This document shows positions 22,053 through 33,117 of a stretch of 64,000 bases of DNA, one piece after another (within the stretch, counting starts at the first letter, position 1; every line of letters begins with the position of its first letter). Source of the DNA: Falciphora oryzae (Eukaryota; Ascomycota; Sordariomycetes; Magnaporthales; Magnaporthaceae). The stretch is taken from contig JNVV01000025.1 in the NCBI GenBank assembly GCA_000733355.1, forward strand, positions 71,143 to 135,142. The letters are read 5' to 3'. A program made the position numbers and the translations under genes. Under the pieces are notes generated by a model. That model was not told where the DNA came from, ran no database searches, and was given only the letters and a program-made list of their open reading frames with translations.

Positions 22053-25000
22053 CTACCTCTCCCTCTTCCACTCGGATAACCATTTCGACACTTTTGATGT
22101 TTCCGCATCTTGTGGGCCAACAACCTCTGTCAAGCCTTGACAAACTCCCTCGAGCAATCTAATGGCCTCTCGAAGTTTGCCTTGCCGTTTCCAGATAATT
22201 GCAAGATTTTCCATAGCATCCAACGTCCCGGTGTGCTTCTCGCCCGCAGTCCTTCTCGCCCTTTCGAAGACTTGCAGTTGCAGGGACTCTGCTTTTTCCA
22301 ACCGGTCCTGGTCTCGATACGTGATCGCAAGGTTCTGCAGGGCCGTTAATGTGTCGATGTGTTCTTCGCCGAAGGTCTTGCCGTATCTTTCCGCCGTCTG
22401 AACCGCTAGTGCCTCCGCCTCTTCGTATCGGCCTTGGCGGTGAACTATTGCCGCAAGGTTGAACATGGCGTTTAGTGTGTCGGGGTGCTCTTCGCCCAAA
22501 AGCTTCCGAGATCTTTCTAACACTTGGGTCTCCAGCAATTCGGCTTCTTTGTATCGACCTCGATCCGAATATGTCGCTGCCAATCTTCCCATGGACCTCA
22601 ATGTTGTGGAATGCTCTTCGCCATAAACCTTCCGTTTCCTTTCCAGCACTTGTGACTCCAGTAACTCCGCTTCCTCAAACCGCCCCTGATCTGCGTATGC
22701 TATGGCAAGGTTTGCCATGCTCGAAGTGGTAATGCGATGCTCATTGCCAAACACCGTTTCTGCTGTTTTGACCATCCATTCTCCTAATGATGTGGCCTTG
22801 TCAAGCTTGCCCAAATCTCTATATGCTCCCGCTAGCCTTACCATTATGTCCATCGTCTCGGCATGTTCCTTCCCCCATACCCTTTCAGCGATCCTCACCG
22901 ACTCTTCTAGGGGAGCCTCGGCAACTTTCGGCTGACCTTCCAGGAGACTCAGGCCGGCGGTTCCGAAAAGTAGCATCGCCCTTGCGCTATCCTCTTCCGC
23001 AGTCCTCTGAAGTCGTAACATCAGCACAGCGGATGCATGTGGAGCAAGGCGGCGACGTTCACTTCTGTTTTCGAAGTCAAGCCCATCCGGGTAAGTGTGC
23101 GACACCACTCGAAGAGCGTCTTGTGCGAATTCTGATGCTGAGCCCTCGTCCTCTAGCCACCTTCGCGTGGCCAACTGCACAAGACGGTGCATGTCTAGGG
23201 TGTCATCTTGATTCTCGCTGACGAAGGAGAATGCTTTGAGGACGCCGAGGGAAGGTTCTAGTGATAATTCTGTCGTTGCAGAGCAGTGGGACTGTCGTTG
23301 GTGATGCTCTGTGACGGATTCTTGGTGAGGATCGATTTCGTCCCCAGAAGCGCGGGCTTTTGAGCGAAAAAGAGTCTGTGTGTTGGATTGCACTGGCCTG
23401 TGCAGGCAATCGGCAGAGCTCAGAGAGGGCCGGATCCTCCTGTCCCGTGATCTCTGATCACGGGATCCGAGGACCCGCAAGCCCGCGGAGGTTGGGAGCA
23501 GGGGAGGGCCCCTTTGGTGATCTGGATCGTGTATATATAGCCTCCCTTCTGCTCCCTCTCTGGCAGATAGATTCCTTTCCTCTTCGTGCACAAGAATAGA
23601 ATGATCCTCTGATATAAAGGATCATTGTTTACCTTTTTTGGAGATCTCCGAGCCCAACAGGATTACCACTCCTACCAACACTGTGGCCGTTTCAGAGCTC
23701 TGGCTGCCTTGTGTGGCCGTGTCACACCCTGTGTCACATCCTCGCGCCTGAGCTTCACCTGTTGCTGCTCTTTGTAGGCAGATAGGAGTAGTCATGGGAT
23801 CGCCTGCCGGTCGAAAAAGCTCATGAGAGAAAGTAGCTTGCTAGCAAAATGGTTCTGTTGTTGTATCTGCTTGAAGGAAAGAATCCAGGTTTCCACAACT
23901 GCCCGAGGGGTCCCTGGCTCCCTGTCGATTGCTTCGAATTCCTTGCTGAGTAGATTGATGAGGTCGTCGTCACTGTTTTCGAGCATCCCGAGATATTGCC
24001 TGACTGAGATAGCTCGTGCATTCATGTACGCCGCTTCTTGGACCATTGCCAGCGGCAGACCCTCCAGTCGGAGTGAAAGCGATGAAAGATCTTCGCTATC
24101 CAGGCCGTCATCCTCTAGTTTCGCCCGGAGAAGGTCCACTGAGCTGGGGGCTCCCATTTCTTTCACTTCAATTGGCCTCTTGCCCCTGAGAAGCATGCTT
24201 CCGGCTTCTCTGTTCCTGGTTGTGATGAGAACAGAGCCATGGGGGCAGGTTGGGATAAACTTCCCAGCCCCTTCACCCGAATCTGGGAAAAACACGCGCG
24301 CGTCGTCTGCGTTGTCGAGAACCATGAGCCACCGCCCGGCCTTCTCGGTTGATAGCCAGTCCTTAACCAAGGACAGCACGTCGTTGTTGGAATCGTCATG
24401 TCCCGGGATCTGACATCTCCGTGCAATGTCCAGATACGACTCCTTGAACCGGTCGATGGTGCTTCCGTGGACCCAAAAGATCCCCACGTCTGGCTGGGCC
24501 GCTCGCAGTTTGTATATATACGCGACAGCAATTTGTGTTTTTTTGATACTGCTCTGTTAACATAAGATGATCGTCTCCGGTAAGAATGAAGGTTCAAATA
24601 GGCTGAGGCTCACCAAACGCCACCCAGGCCGTGGATACATGCTCGAAGATGAGCCTTGTTGCTTTCAGGAGCCTTGTCCACATGTCCAAGCTTGCCTTTC
24701 AGCTCGTTCAGGATGTCAGAACGCCCGACAAAGTCGGAATTATAACAGTACGGGACAATGAATGCAGCCTCTTGTTTCTGGCCCTGGCCTGTTGGTTGAG
24801 AAATAGAGTATAGTGCTGCTAGTTAGCTACAAGAAAATACCTACATACACCGAGACTAGACGTACGATGGACTAACCAGAATTTTCTTTTGCTCGCAAGT
24901 CAGCCGCCGGGATCGTGCGGAGGAGCTGGCGAGCAAATGCCGCCGCGTGGCCTGCCGCGCACTGACTCCAATCGTCGTTCTTGTGCGAGTCCGCGTAATC

Positions 25001-25899
25001 AGATATCCCGCGAATAATCAAGCACTTCCTGTTCACCGCCACACCGGCCGCTTCCATCTCGACACACCGCGCGAAGCCATCGCACAGCTGGCGGATCTTG
25101 TCTCTCTCCTCGCCGTCCCGGACAACTTCGTTCCCGATGGCGATCATCCCGCAGTGGAACACAAGTGCATCTCGGTCCTCATCTCGGCGTAAAGGACGCT
25201 TGACGAGCTTGAGTTTGTGGCACCCGTTGCAGTCCCTCAAGGCTCCTTGGTGGTGGTTGTCGGCCTTGAAGAGCTTATCAGAGTCAGGCGGAGGCAATTG
25301 GAACCTGTGACGATGCGTTTTGTGTTCTCGTAGCCGCTTGAGCTGTTCCGAGAACCGTTCCCTCATCTCATCGGGATCGAACTCGCAGTTGGAGATGAGT
25401 GTGTCCAGACCGCTCAAGACTCGACGGTCGGGGTCTTCCATCCGACCCTTGCGTAGAACCTCTCGACCCTCTAGTTTGAACCTTCCAAACTGATAGTAAA
25501 TGGAAGGAGGCTGGCCAGAAAGCGGGTATCCGACGACCACGTCTCCGAGGTGGATATCCTGAAGGGAATCGGCATGAGGAGGATCGAGTGGAATTCCTCC
25601 GCCTATCCCGACAAGCAAAGCAATTCGGGTGTTGGGGAACGTTCTAAAAAGCTGGCTAGCCATATGGGCTGAGTTGACATTGCCCGTCATCGAATGGAGA
25701 AGAGTAGCTATAACGACATTGTGTCCGTAGATCTCTCCAAAAAGATAGGTGTACTCGTTGTGTTCCGTGTCGTAGTATGGGGGAGGTGATCTACGTCAAG
25801 CATCAAACGTGCCGGGAGCAGTTCAAGGTCCCGAACGGGACAGATCCACGCGACGTGGTAATCTTGCACAGTCAGTTGCTTCCGATCCTGCGGGGCCAT
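22053..25899 (-). pseudogene. NLR-type protein: PNP_UDP / NB-ARC / TPR, broken
   Basis: Minus-strand gene with three modules. (1) A purine-nucleoside-phosphorylase-like N-terminal domain from MAPQDRKQ (25899) through NVVIATLLHSMTGNVNSA and LVGIGGGIP to VEMEAAGVA and IRGISDYAD, ending about 24877. (2) An NB-ARC region: FVGRSDIL and GLGGV, then KTQIAVAYIYKL, WLMVLDNADD, VLITTRNRE and RLEGLPLAM. (3) About six kinesin-light-chain-type 42-residue TPRs (GEEHxxTL...YxxQGRxEEAE) to the stop at 22053. Introns at 24789-24876 (frame checks) and about 24549-24613, the latter splitting the P-loop; I cannot recover a canonical GK[ST] there. Breaks: a 1-nt frameshift at the G5 run 25779-25783 in the PNP domain, a stop near 23795 and an inserted solo LTR. 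Such NLRs act in non-self recognition and programmed cell death in fungi. Confidence 0.85.
23381..23728 (+). mobile_element. Probable solo LTR inside the NLR gene
   Basis: A 348-bp segment beginning TGTTGGATTG interrupts the linker between the NB-ARC and TPR modules. It is flanked by a 5-bp direct repeat CTGTG (23376-23380 and 23729-23733). It contains a TATATATA box (23532-23539), a perfect 10-bp-arm hairpin (TCCCGTGATC/GATCACGGGA, 23443-23465) and an 8-bp-arm hairpin (AATGATCC/GGATCATT, 23600-23626). The canonical CA end would be at 23726, two bases before the repeat, so the exact 3' boundary is uncertain. Orientation is taken from the TGTTGG start, as in many copia LTRs. Confidence 0.6.
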
Positions 25900-25910
25900 C
25901 TTCACAAGAC

Positions 25911-26167
25911 TTAGGGCGTGTTTGGTGGTAAAGGTGTTTTTTGTTTTTTCCATACAAAAGCTATAAACCGACGGTTTTTTCCAAATTTAAATCTGATGTA
26001 ATTTTTGCAAAACTTGATAAAAACAAATTTTTAACTGTTAATTAGTTCTTTTTTAACCAAACGTTTTAAGCTTTTAAATGCACTTGTTGGTAAAGGGGTT
26101 TCCAAGCACCAAAAAACTAGCAAAAAACAAAAAACCAAAAAACCATTTACCACCAAACCTGCCCTTA
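25911..26167. mobile_element. MITE, PIF/Harbinger (Tourist)-like, at the NLR start
   Basis: TIRs read GGGCGTGTTTGGTGGTAAA and, inverted, GGGCAGGTTTGGTGGTAAA. They are flanked by TTA on both sides (25911-25913 and 26165-26167), the 3-bp target duplication typical of PIF/Harbinger. The interior is AT-rich and non-coding. It begins about 12 bp upstream of the ATG (25899) of the NLR gene, so it displaces that gene's promoter. Confidence 0.75.
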
Positions 26168-26867
26168 GACAGATAAGAACCAGGGCTTCCGACAATGGAT
26201 TTAATATGATCAATAAAGGGTGGCAGGTAATTTGTAACACTTGCAAATGAGGGGTTGAACCAGCAAAGTTCAAATTGATGGAAAACGGGCGGGCTCGAGA
26301 AAGGGGTAGCTGCGGGGGAAAGGGGAACAGGAAAAAGGGGCACAGAAGGGGCTGCAGAGTTTAAAGGCGTCGCTTCTTATGGCGGACCAGAATGCAAACC
26401 ACCACGTCTTTCAGCTGCTCGGCATAGGCAAGGATGAGCTTCAGAAGATGGTGTGAAGCCCTGCCACCTGTTACTGGCTGCCCGTGGATTTGCGGTCCCC
26501 GAAGAGGGTCCCCCGGCTTGGCAGATGCTAAAAGGTGCATGCTTACTCTGCACGCTGCATGTTTCTGTGCCCAACCATGCAACCTTGATGGTAGTGTGCA
26601 CGTAAAATTCGAGGCGCGTGCCTCGGGCAAAAGGGGCGCAGCTCCCAGTGAGCCTGACCCCACTGATTCTGGACATGGGTAGTCGAATTACAGCCCGGGG
26701 CTGGAGAAAGAAAAAGAAAAAGAAAAAGAAGAAAAAAACCCTTCGACCCCCTGGCGCTGGGCGACAGTCTCGACCTATAATTGTTACCGAACCAATCCTC
26801 CGATTCACAAATGTCAAGCTATGCTGGATAGTTTCCCCAACTGCATACCAAATTACCAACTGACAAG
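26168..26867. other. Intergenic with A/G-rich tract
   Basis: An (AAAAAG)n-like tract lies at about 26707-26740. A 25-codon ORF starts at 26380 (MADQNANHH...) but has no supported continuation. Otherwise I see nothing in it apart from the likely promoter of the DUF6594 gene at its right end. Confidence 0.4.
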
Positions 26868-27823
26868 ATGACGGAGGGCCCGATCACCCCGGACTCCAAG
26901 GCTGAGCCGAAACGAGTTGAACTTTTTCGAAAAATTTGGCCGGTCGCGACCCACGATAGCAACCTAACGCTCCACGGTTTTCGGCGGTTTAAAACATCCC
27001 ACCTTTTGAACCTGCGCTTCCTCGAGGAGGAAATTGCCGAACTGGACCATGTCATCTATCAAGCAGGCCTTTCCCTGCAGATCAAGCCTTCAGACACCGA
27101 TCGGCTGGGACTGAAGCACTGCAAACGAGATGCCCAAGCGCCAGATCCCGCCGAGGCTATTAAACCTGAGACTGTGGAAGCTCTGCGAAATCTTTTGAAG
27201 CAATATGGTGGGTTGATGCCTTGAAACCATACGCTGTGAAACTTGGCTTCCTAACCGATTACTCGTGGTCAAAAAAAAAAAAAAAAAAAAAAAAAGATGA
27301 TGCAATCATCTCCTTCAACCAGATCATGTCTATGGAAACCTTTTCGCTCATCGACGACGAGGAGCAAGCCAGCCTGAGGACCGACCTGACTCTGGAGGAG
27401 ATTTACAACACCAGGCTCCTGAGGGCCGACCTACCACCGCGATCCCGCACAGACCCATTTCAGAGGCAGTTCCACAAGCTTCTGCGAGCCTCTCGCTACC
27501 AAAAGGTCGCGAAACGCGCCTCGAGAAACTCGGAGTCGCAGCGGCCGCTCGGCGCTCCAGACCGCCCTTGGACCCAGCAGAACACGGCGCTTATCGCTGG
27601 AATCCTTGGTCGAGTGGCCACGACGGTCGTCATAGCCGTTTTCCTCATTGCTCCAATGGCTACTTTGGTGTTTGTGGAGGATAGGGCAGGGCAGCTGGCC
27701 ATCGCGTCGGCCTTCATCCTAGCCTTTTCCTTCCTGGTGGCGCTGACGCTGCAGATTTCCAACTTCGAGGCGATGGCCGTGTCTGCAGCCTATGCAGCCG
27801 TCCTCTCTACTTTTATGAAATGA
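26868..27823 (+). CDS. DUF6594 domain membrane protein
   Basis: Two exons (26868-27207 and 27297-27823) join in frame across an 89-bp intron with donor GTGGGT, branch CTAAC (about 27251-27255) and acceptor AAAAAG. The product is 288 residues. The N-terminal half has the conserved FRRF then HLLNLRFLEEEIAELD region of DUF6594, an LxxLQxELxxLE-like helix. The C-terminal half has three predicted transmembrane helices (VATTVVIAVFLIAPMATLVF, LAIASAFILAFSFLVALTL, AMAVSAAYAAVLSTF), the usual DUF6594 layout. Its function is unknown. It is short for the family but has no internal stop. The intron ends in 25 consecutive A residues, with no polypyrimidine tract. Confidence 0.78.
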
Positions 27824-27905
27824 ATTCGGTATATTTAGATCAGAAGCCAGCCCGCCGCTCTTAGGCTGATACTCACAAAAGAAACCCCTGCCACAAAGAC
27901 ATGTG

Positions 27906-29773
27906 TAAGTCAGTGCACCCCCTGTCGGCCACCCCCCCTTCCGGCCACCCCAAACGGGCCCACTGCCTCAGATATGGCCACGTCTTCGACTCGCTGCAGA
28001 TCTCGCAATTCTGATCCGTTTTCCATACTTTTTACTGCAATCCAATGCTCATATGCCAAAGAAACAGTATACCGAAGAAGACGTCGAACGGGCCGTCGAG
28101 GCCGTGCAGAGAAGGGTACCTATCTCGCAGGCCGCCCGACTTTGGGGCATACCGAGGACCACCCTACGCCGGCGTCTAACGGGATCTCTACCCGGCCGAC
28201 AGGCACAAAAACAGTATCAGCGGATACCTCCGGAGCAGGAGAAGCGCCTAGCAAATTGGGTGCTTTTTCAGGCCTCCCTGGGGCTCCCACCGACGCACGC
28301 AAAAGTCCGCTTTTTTGCGCAAGAGATTCTACTTCAACGGGGAGTTTCCCAGCCCCTAGGGAAGCATTGGATACGCGGTTTTTTAGGCCGATATCCGGAG
28401 ATCCGTACCGGGAGAACGCGGCGCATGGAACTCGCACGTGTTAAAAGCGCTACTACTACTATCATAAAAAAGTGGTGGGCACGCCTGCTGGTCCCCGAGG
28501 TGGCTTAGATAAAGCCGGAAAATACGTACAACGCTAACGAGGGGGGCCTGCAAAAGGGTAAAACGGGTAACGGGCTTGTTTTAGGCCTTACAAAGGCCCG
28601 GCCTTTGCAAAAAAAAAAAAAAAGCCCGGAACCCGCACTTGGACCTTTTTTATCAAGTGCGTTTCGGCCACGGGGGTCGCCTTTCCTCCGCTCATTATAT
28701 TTAAAGGGAAAAGCGTGCAGGAGCAGTGGTTTCCAAAAGATCTAGGCCCTTTTAAAGGCTGGGAATTCACTGTAACAGACAACGGGTGGACTATTGACAG
28801 CACTGGAGTCGAGTGGTTGCAAAAAGTTTTCCTTCCGGGCACCCAACCCCCTGCCCCTACACCACGTCTTTTAATACTGGATAGCTACGGATCCCACGTA
28901 ACCAAAAAGTTTATATTTCTTTACCTGCAAAACGACGTTTATCTACTATATTTACCTGCCCATACCTCCCACGTTCTGCAACCATTGGATCTATCCGTCT
29001 TTAGCCCTTTCAAACACGCCTACCGCCAAAAATTAGGGTCCCAAGCTCTATTTACCTGCTTTACAGTGGTAGGAAAGCGTCAATTTTTAAAGGCTTATGC
29101 CTACGCACGCACCAAAGCTTTTACCCCTATATAATTGCGTCGGGGTGGCGGGCAATTGGCTTTTGGCCACGGAATCCGCTCAAGCCGCTTATAAACCGGC
29201 TTTTGCTTAAAAATTCCAACCGAGACGGCCGGCGATCCGTAATTCAACAGTCCGCTAAGGATAACAGGGCCAAAAGACGTTCAAAGGTCCCTATCCGGCT
29301 GTCCCAAATTGGCTGGGAGACTCCCAAACAAAGCCGAGGGCTAGCCACCCAAATCAGCACTTTCAAAGCCCGGGCTCCGCCAAGCCCCACGGCACGGCTT
29401 TTCTTCCGGAAGGTCCAAAAAGGGTTTGAAGTGCGTAAATTCGAATTAGCTACGGCCTAGCAAAAAATTAGGCAGTTAAAGGCCGAATTGGAGGCGCAAC
29501 GCCCTCGCAAAAAAAAAAAAAGGTTATGCCGGACCCGAACCAGGCCTTCGTAGATATACGCCGAGTTGCACAGGCAAGGGGTGAGGCTATAGAGGTGGAT
29601 GAAAGTGCGTTTGAAAAAGCGGAGAATTTTGATCAGGAATCAGTATACTTTTGTATTATGGTTGGTTGAATAGAGGTAGATATCTGCAGTTGAATGCACC
29701 GGGGTTGGTGTTGCAGTGGGCCCTTGGCGGGTGGCCGGAAGGGGGGGTGGCCGACAGGGGGTGCACTGACTTA
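27906..29773 (+). mobile_element. pogo/Fot1-like DNA transposon copy B (inactive)
   Basis: TA-flanked and bounded by TIRs starting TAAGTCAGTGCACCCCC (left) with its inverse GGGGGTGCACTGACTTA at 29757-29773. Internal motif copies read CCCCCTGTCGGCCACC and CCCCCCTTCCGGCCACC, a variant of the motif seen in copy A. Length 1.87 kb. It lies about 80 bp downstream of the DUF6594 stop. Confidence 0.92.
28053..29667 (+). pseudogene. Transposase of pogo element B, with stop and frameshifts
   Basis: Starts MPKKQYTEEDVERAV with a psq-type HTH (PISQAARLWGIPRTTLR), continues to 28508 where a TAG interrupts (VPEVA*), then shifts frame at the A-run 28608-28622. The core resumes at 28715-29134 (LLILDSYGSH, QPLDLSVFSPFK) and the tail at 29203-29460, with a further A-run near 29510. 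The first catalytic Asp is lost: NANEGGL replaces N-A-D-E-G-G-L. The GHGSH-type motif reads SYGSH. It is inactive. Confidence 0.88.
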
Positions 29774-30058
29774 ATAGATACATCTGTATTGCTTTTATCG
29801 TTTTCGGGGACAAACCGATTCATTTAGACGGTAGGAGACCTTCGGCTCCATATACACGGGCTTGTAGATGTATCCGCCCCCTTTGTGAAAGTTATATCTG
29901 CACTATAACCGCCATGGTACGCTTATTGCACCCTGTAATTATTCTAAATCTGATTTCCTCCTGAGCCGCCTCTGATGGCCAACTGCGCGTTCCCAATGGA
30001 ATAACGCCTAGGTAGATACGTGCTTAGGTAGGTGCAAATACATCCAAAGTATCCATCG
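29774..30058. other. Intergenic, nothing recognised
   Basis: No coding or repeat structure seen. Confidence 0.4.
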
Positions 30059-30696
30059 CTAGTACATCGGGCCCCGTTGGTAACGGGGTGCCTGGCGAGG
30101 GTTGCCGGCGGGCCCTGGCATAAGCTGACCCGGCATGTTGAGAATTCTGGAAGCAAGTTGCAGCGGAGCGCTTATGAGGCCAGCCGCCAGTTGAGTAGGG
30201 AGGCTGGCGAGCGGTGCGATCTGCCCCGGCATGTTGACGAGTCCGGCCGCAAGCTGCATGGGAGCGGCACCGAGCCCGGCCGCAAGTTGCATGGGAGCCT
30301 TGACGAGTTCGGGCGCAGGTTGACCGGGAAGGCTGGCGAGAGCGGGTACAAGTTGCGTGGGTAGGTTGCAGAGCGCGGGCGCGATTTTCGGGGCCAGACG
30401 CCGAGCGTGTCGGTCAGTTGCTCACCCCGCTCTGCGCCGTCCCACCCGGGGTACGTCGCACCGCCGCCCGACGGCGGGCCGCCTTGATACACCTCCCCCG
30501 GGTGTTGGTATTGCCGAGCGCCCATCGTAGGACGACGGGGAACAGAAGGAGACGGGTAGTCCGCGTCTGTCTCAAAGCCATTCGGCTGTGGGCGCTCATC
30601 ATTAGGCACAGCAGGAACAGGCCGCCCGCCCGTCGAACCGCCGGGGCCGCCAACCGGCCGAGTAGCGATCAGGGCCCTGTGCCGTTGTGGCCTCAA
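30059..30696 (-). CDS. Possible Pro/Gly-rich protein with 11-residue repeats (frame uncertain)
   Basis: A 33-bp tandem pattern at about 30120-30390 keeps two minus-strand frames open. In one frame (stop at 30059) it encodes units such as APMQLAAGLGA, APMQLAAGLVN, LPTQLAAGLIS and APLQLASRILN, a regular amphipathic x-P-x-Q-L-A-A-G-L series of about eight copies. In the other (30696-30172) it follows a Pro/Gly-rich N-terminus (PSPSVPRRPTMG..., GGPPSGGGATYPGWDG) starting at 30696. Joining the N-terminus to the regular repeat frame would need an intron, perhaps using the donor GTGAGC about 30424, or a frameshift. I recognise no family. The repeats are the solid observation. Confidence 0.4.
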
Positions 30697-31702
30697 TGCT
30701 TCGGGTGAAGGACGGGGGGTGTAAATGGTGGAGATTGGGGAGGTAGAAGTTGGATTTTAAAAGCGAGCAACGAGTAGAATGTTGGGGAAAAGAGGTGATG
30801 GGTTGAACGGAGTACGGTGGGGAAGAGGATAAAAGGTAAAGGCGGATATATGCCGTAGTGAAAAGTGAGGATGTGAGGAGAAGCGACGCTTGCTGGTATC
30901 GAAAATAACGAGATTCAAGCTCGGGAGGCTGAGGTCTTTATAAACAAGACAAAATTAGTCTTGTCCCTCGAATACACGTAGGAGACTACACGCAAGTCGG
31001 ATGAGAAGGTCGCTGTTCATGGTTCGCCGCCCAAATGCCGGATTCTCGTCGGGCAAATATTCAAAAATGCACTATCGCTTTGACGCTCCAGCCGACGTGG
31101 TACCTACCCGGTTAACCGGAGCTGTCGTTCATTGCTGTCTCGGCAGTTCTAACACGAATAATAATCATCCCCACCACGCCATCTCATCATCGAAGCTGAG
31201 CTCCTCCATCTGACAAACAATTACTGGCTACAAAACGGAAAGTTTGACGGGCTGGCTTCATGGGTCTCACTCACATAGCTTAAAACTAATAATGTCTGAT
31301 TGCCACGGCCCCCTCAGTACAACGAATTTCCCATCGGATCGTTTAGTATCCTGGCTTCAGGCTCACACAGACTGCGTGCAACTGCAGTATGGCTGGCAAG
31401 AAAACACCTAACTTCCTGCATCGCTGACGCCGACGCTCGTGTTTCTCACGTATTGGATGTTTAGTATGATCTTTGTAGCCACATGCACACGAAGAGGATT
31501 CGCTAGTAGCTCGACGGGACCTTTTTACCCGACCCTATTAAACGGTTATAACACCGGAGGCACGGTTTTTATCCCAATATTACCTAGATTAGCAGATACT
31601 CCCCATGGCTTATAGAAGTCGAAAAGGGTAAATAAATCTATATATATGATCTCTGTAGCCTACCCAACGCCCGTGGCCTTCAAATACTGGCACATAGGTA
31701 AT
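30697..31702. other. Intergenic, no gene seen
   Basis: A 70-codon ORF at 31001-31213 has no recognisable features. The rest is AT-rich from about 31200. Confidence 0.35.
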
Positions 31703-31962
31703 TAAAGGGCTGTTTGACACTAAATGGTTTTTTGGTTTTTTGGTTTTTACCGGTTTTTTAGTCGTTGAAAATACCTTTATTAAAAGGCGTACGTAAAAAT
31801 CTGGAAGGTTTAGTTAAGAAGGTACTCTTGGCTGGTTAAAATTTCATTTTTATTAAATTTTGCAGGATTTAGTTATGCTTTGTTTATTAACCCTAAAAAA
31901 CAGCGGTTTTTGGAATAGTATGGGAAAAACCAAAAAACCATTTAGTGTCAAACAGACCCTAA
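31703..31962. mobile_element. MITE, PIF/Harbinger (Tourist)-like, second copy type
   Basis: TIRs are nearly perfect: CTGTTTGACACTAAATGG followed by TTTTTTGGTTTTT, with the exact inverse at 31928-31957. TAA on each side (31703-31705 and 31960-31962) fits a 3-bp target duplication. The terminal GGGCTGTTTG/GGGTCTGTTTG resembles the MITE at 25911 but the subterminal sequence differs, so it is a related family. It is non-coding. Confidence 0.75.
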
Positions 31963-33040
31963 GCAACATCCTTGCGGCCTCTCCTAATTAGCTTGACACA
32001 CATTGTGAAGGTTCTTGCTTGGCGTATTCCATGGAAAGTATGGGTAACCGTCCTCGTGTCGCCTAGAGAGATGAGGCGTCGGATAGCATGGATCGCTGAT
32101 CAGCCGAAGGGTGGGACCTTTGATCAGGTTCTTGAACCTTGCTGCTATGAGCAGACGTCTGCCTTGGGCCGCAGAGCTGGCCTCCTCTGTAGGTGGAGGG
32201 GGGAAGCCGGCGCTCCGCCGTGCGGGGCCGCCTCGGCCGGCCGGCCGGCTAGCGAAGGCTTGGTCAATCTGGTTTCTTGCCGCCGAATGCCGGGTAGTAA
32301 GAGGTGAACCAAACAATAAAGCAAATTTTTAAAGGAGCATGGCGAAGAGACCAACACCGCACTAGGGGCAGCAGCTCCAGAAGCATAGGAGCAGGCTCCG
32401 TCGTTAGAACGATGATCAGGCACCACGCAAATCTATGTAAACCCCAGCGCCGAGATTTCTCTTTCCCCAAAAGCTCCACTGTGGCCCGAGATGGACAAAA
32501 TAGAAATTGCTAGCCGGATGCAACGACTTTACCACCGAAATCACCCAGTTCGCCCGCCAACAGCGCCAAAACGTCCTTTACACGGCATACATGGCGAAAT
32601 TTGAGAAAAAAAAATCAATGTGCGAGGATGTCCTACGCCCGCGTTCGGGCGGGCGACGAGGCGCGATGGGCGTGCGGTGCCTGCCACAGTTCACTGCCAC
32701 CTACCTAGATAGGTGCCCAATTAGAGCAAGGAAGTTGCAGTCAACCCGCTGGGTGCAGACCTGATAAATGGCCGCGGAAGGCATGGAGTAACCTACTCGT
32801 GCTGTTAACAGGTTGGTGGGGCTTTTCGTCGTGGGGAAAGTCCCAACAGCTCCCTTCCTTCGGAGAAAGAAGACATCATCCAGAAAAAGAGAGAAGGCAT
32901 CGTACAGAAAGAGCAAGGGACAAGCATAGCCCGCCCGTACATTTACCAGCGCTGCAGAATGTTTGCGTGTTGTTTGTCTTTCCTTTCTTTCTTGCGCGCG
33001 GATGATCCATTGTACTGCTGATATGCACAAAGACACAGGC
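31963..33040. other. Intergenic, no supported gene
   Basis: Contains a GGCCGGCCGGCCGGC run (about 32230) and several overlapping short ORFs without recognisable domains. Confidence 0.35.
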
Positions 33041-33054
33041 ACGCACACACACAC

Positions 33055-33101
<47 letters not shown>

Positions 33102-33117
33102 CACGCACACGCACACG
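33041..33117 (+). repeat. (CA)n microsatellite directly before a start codon
   Basis: About 75 bp of CA repeat with a few CG interruptions runs up to the ATG at 33118. It would form the end of the 5' UTR of the ORF at 33118. Confidence 0.85.
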
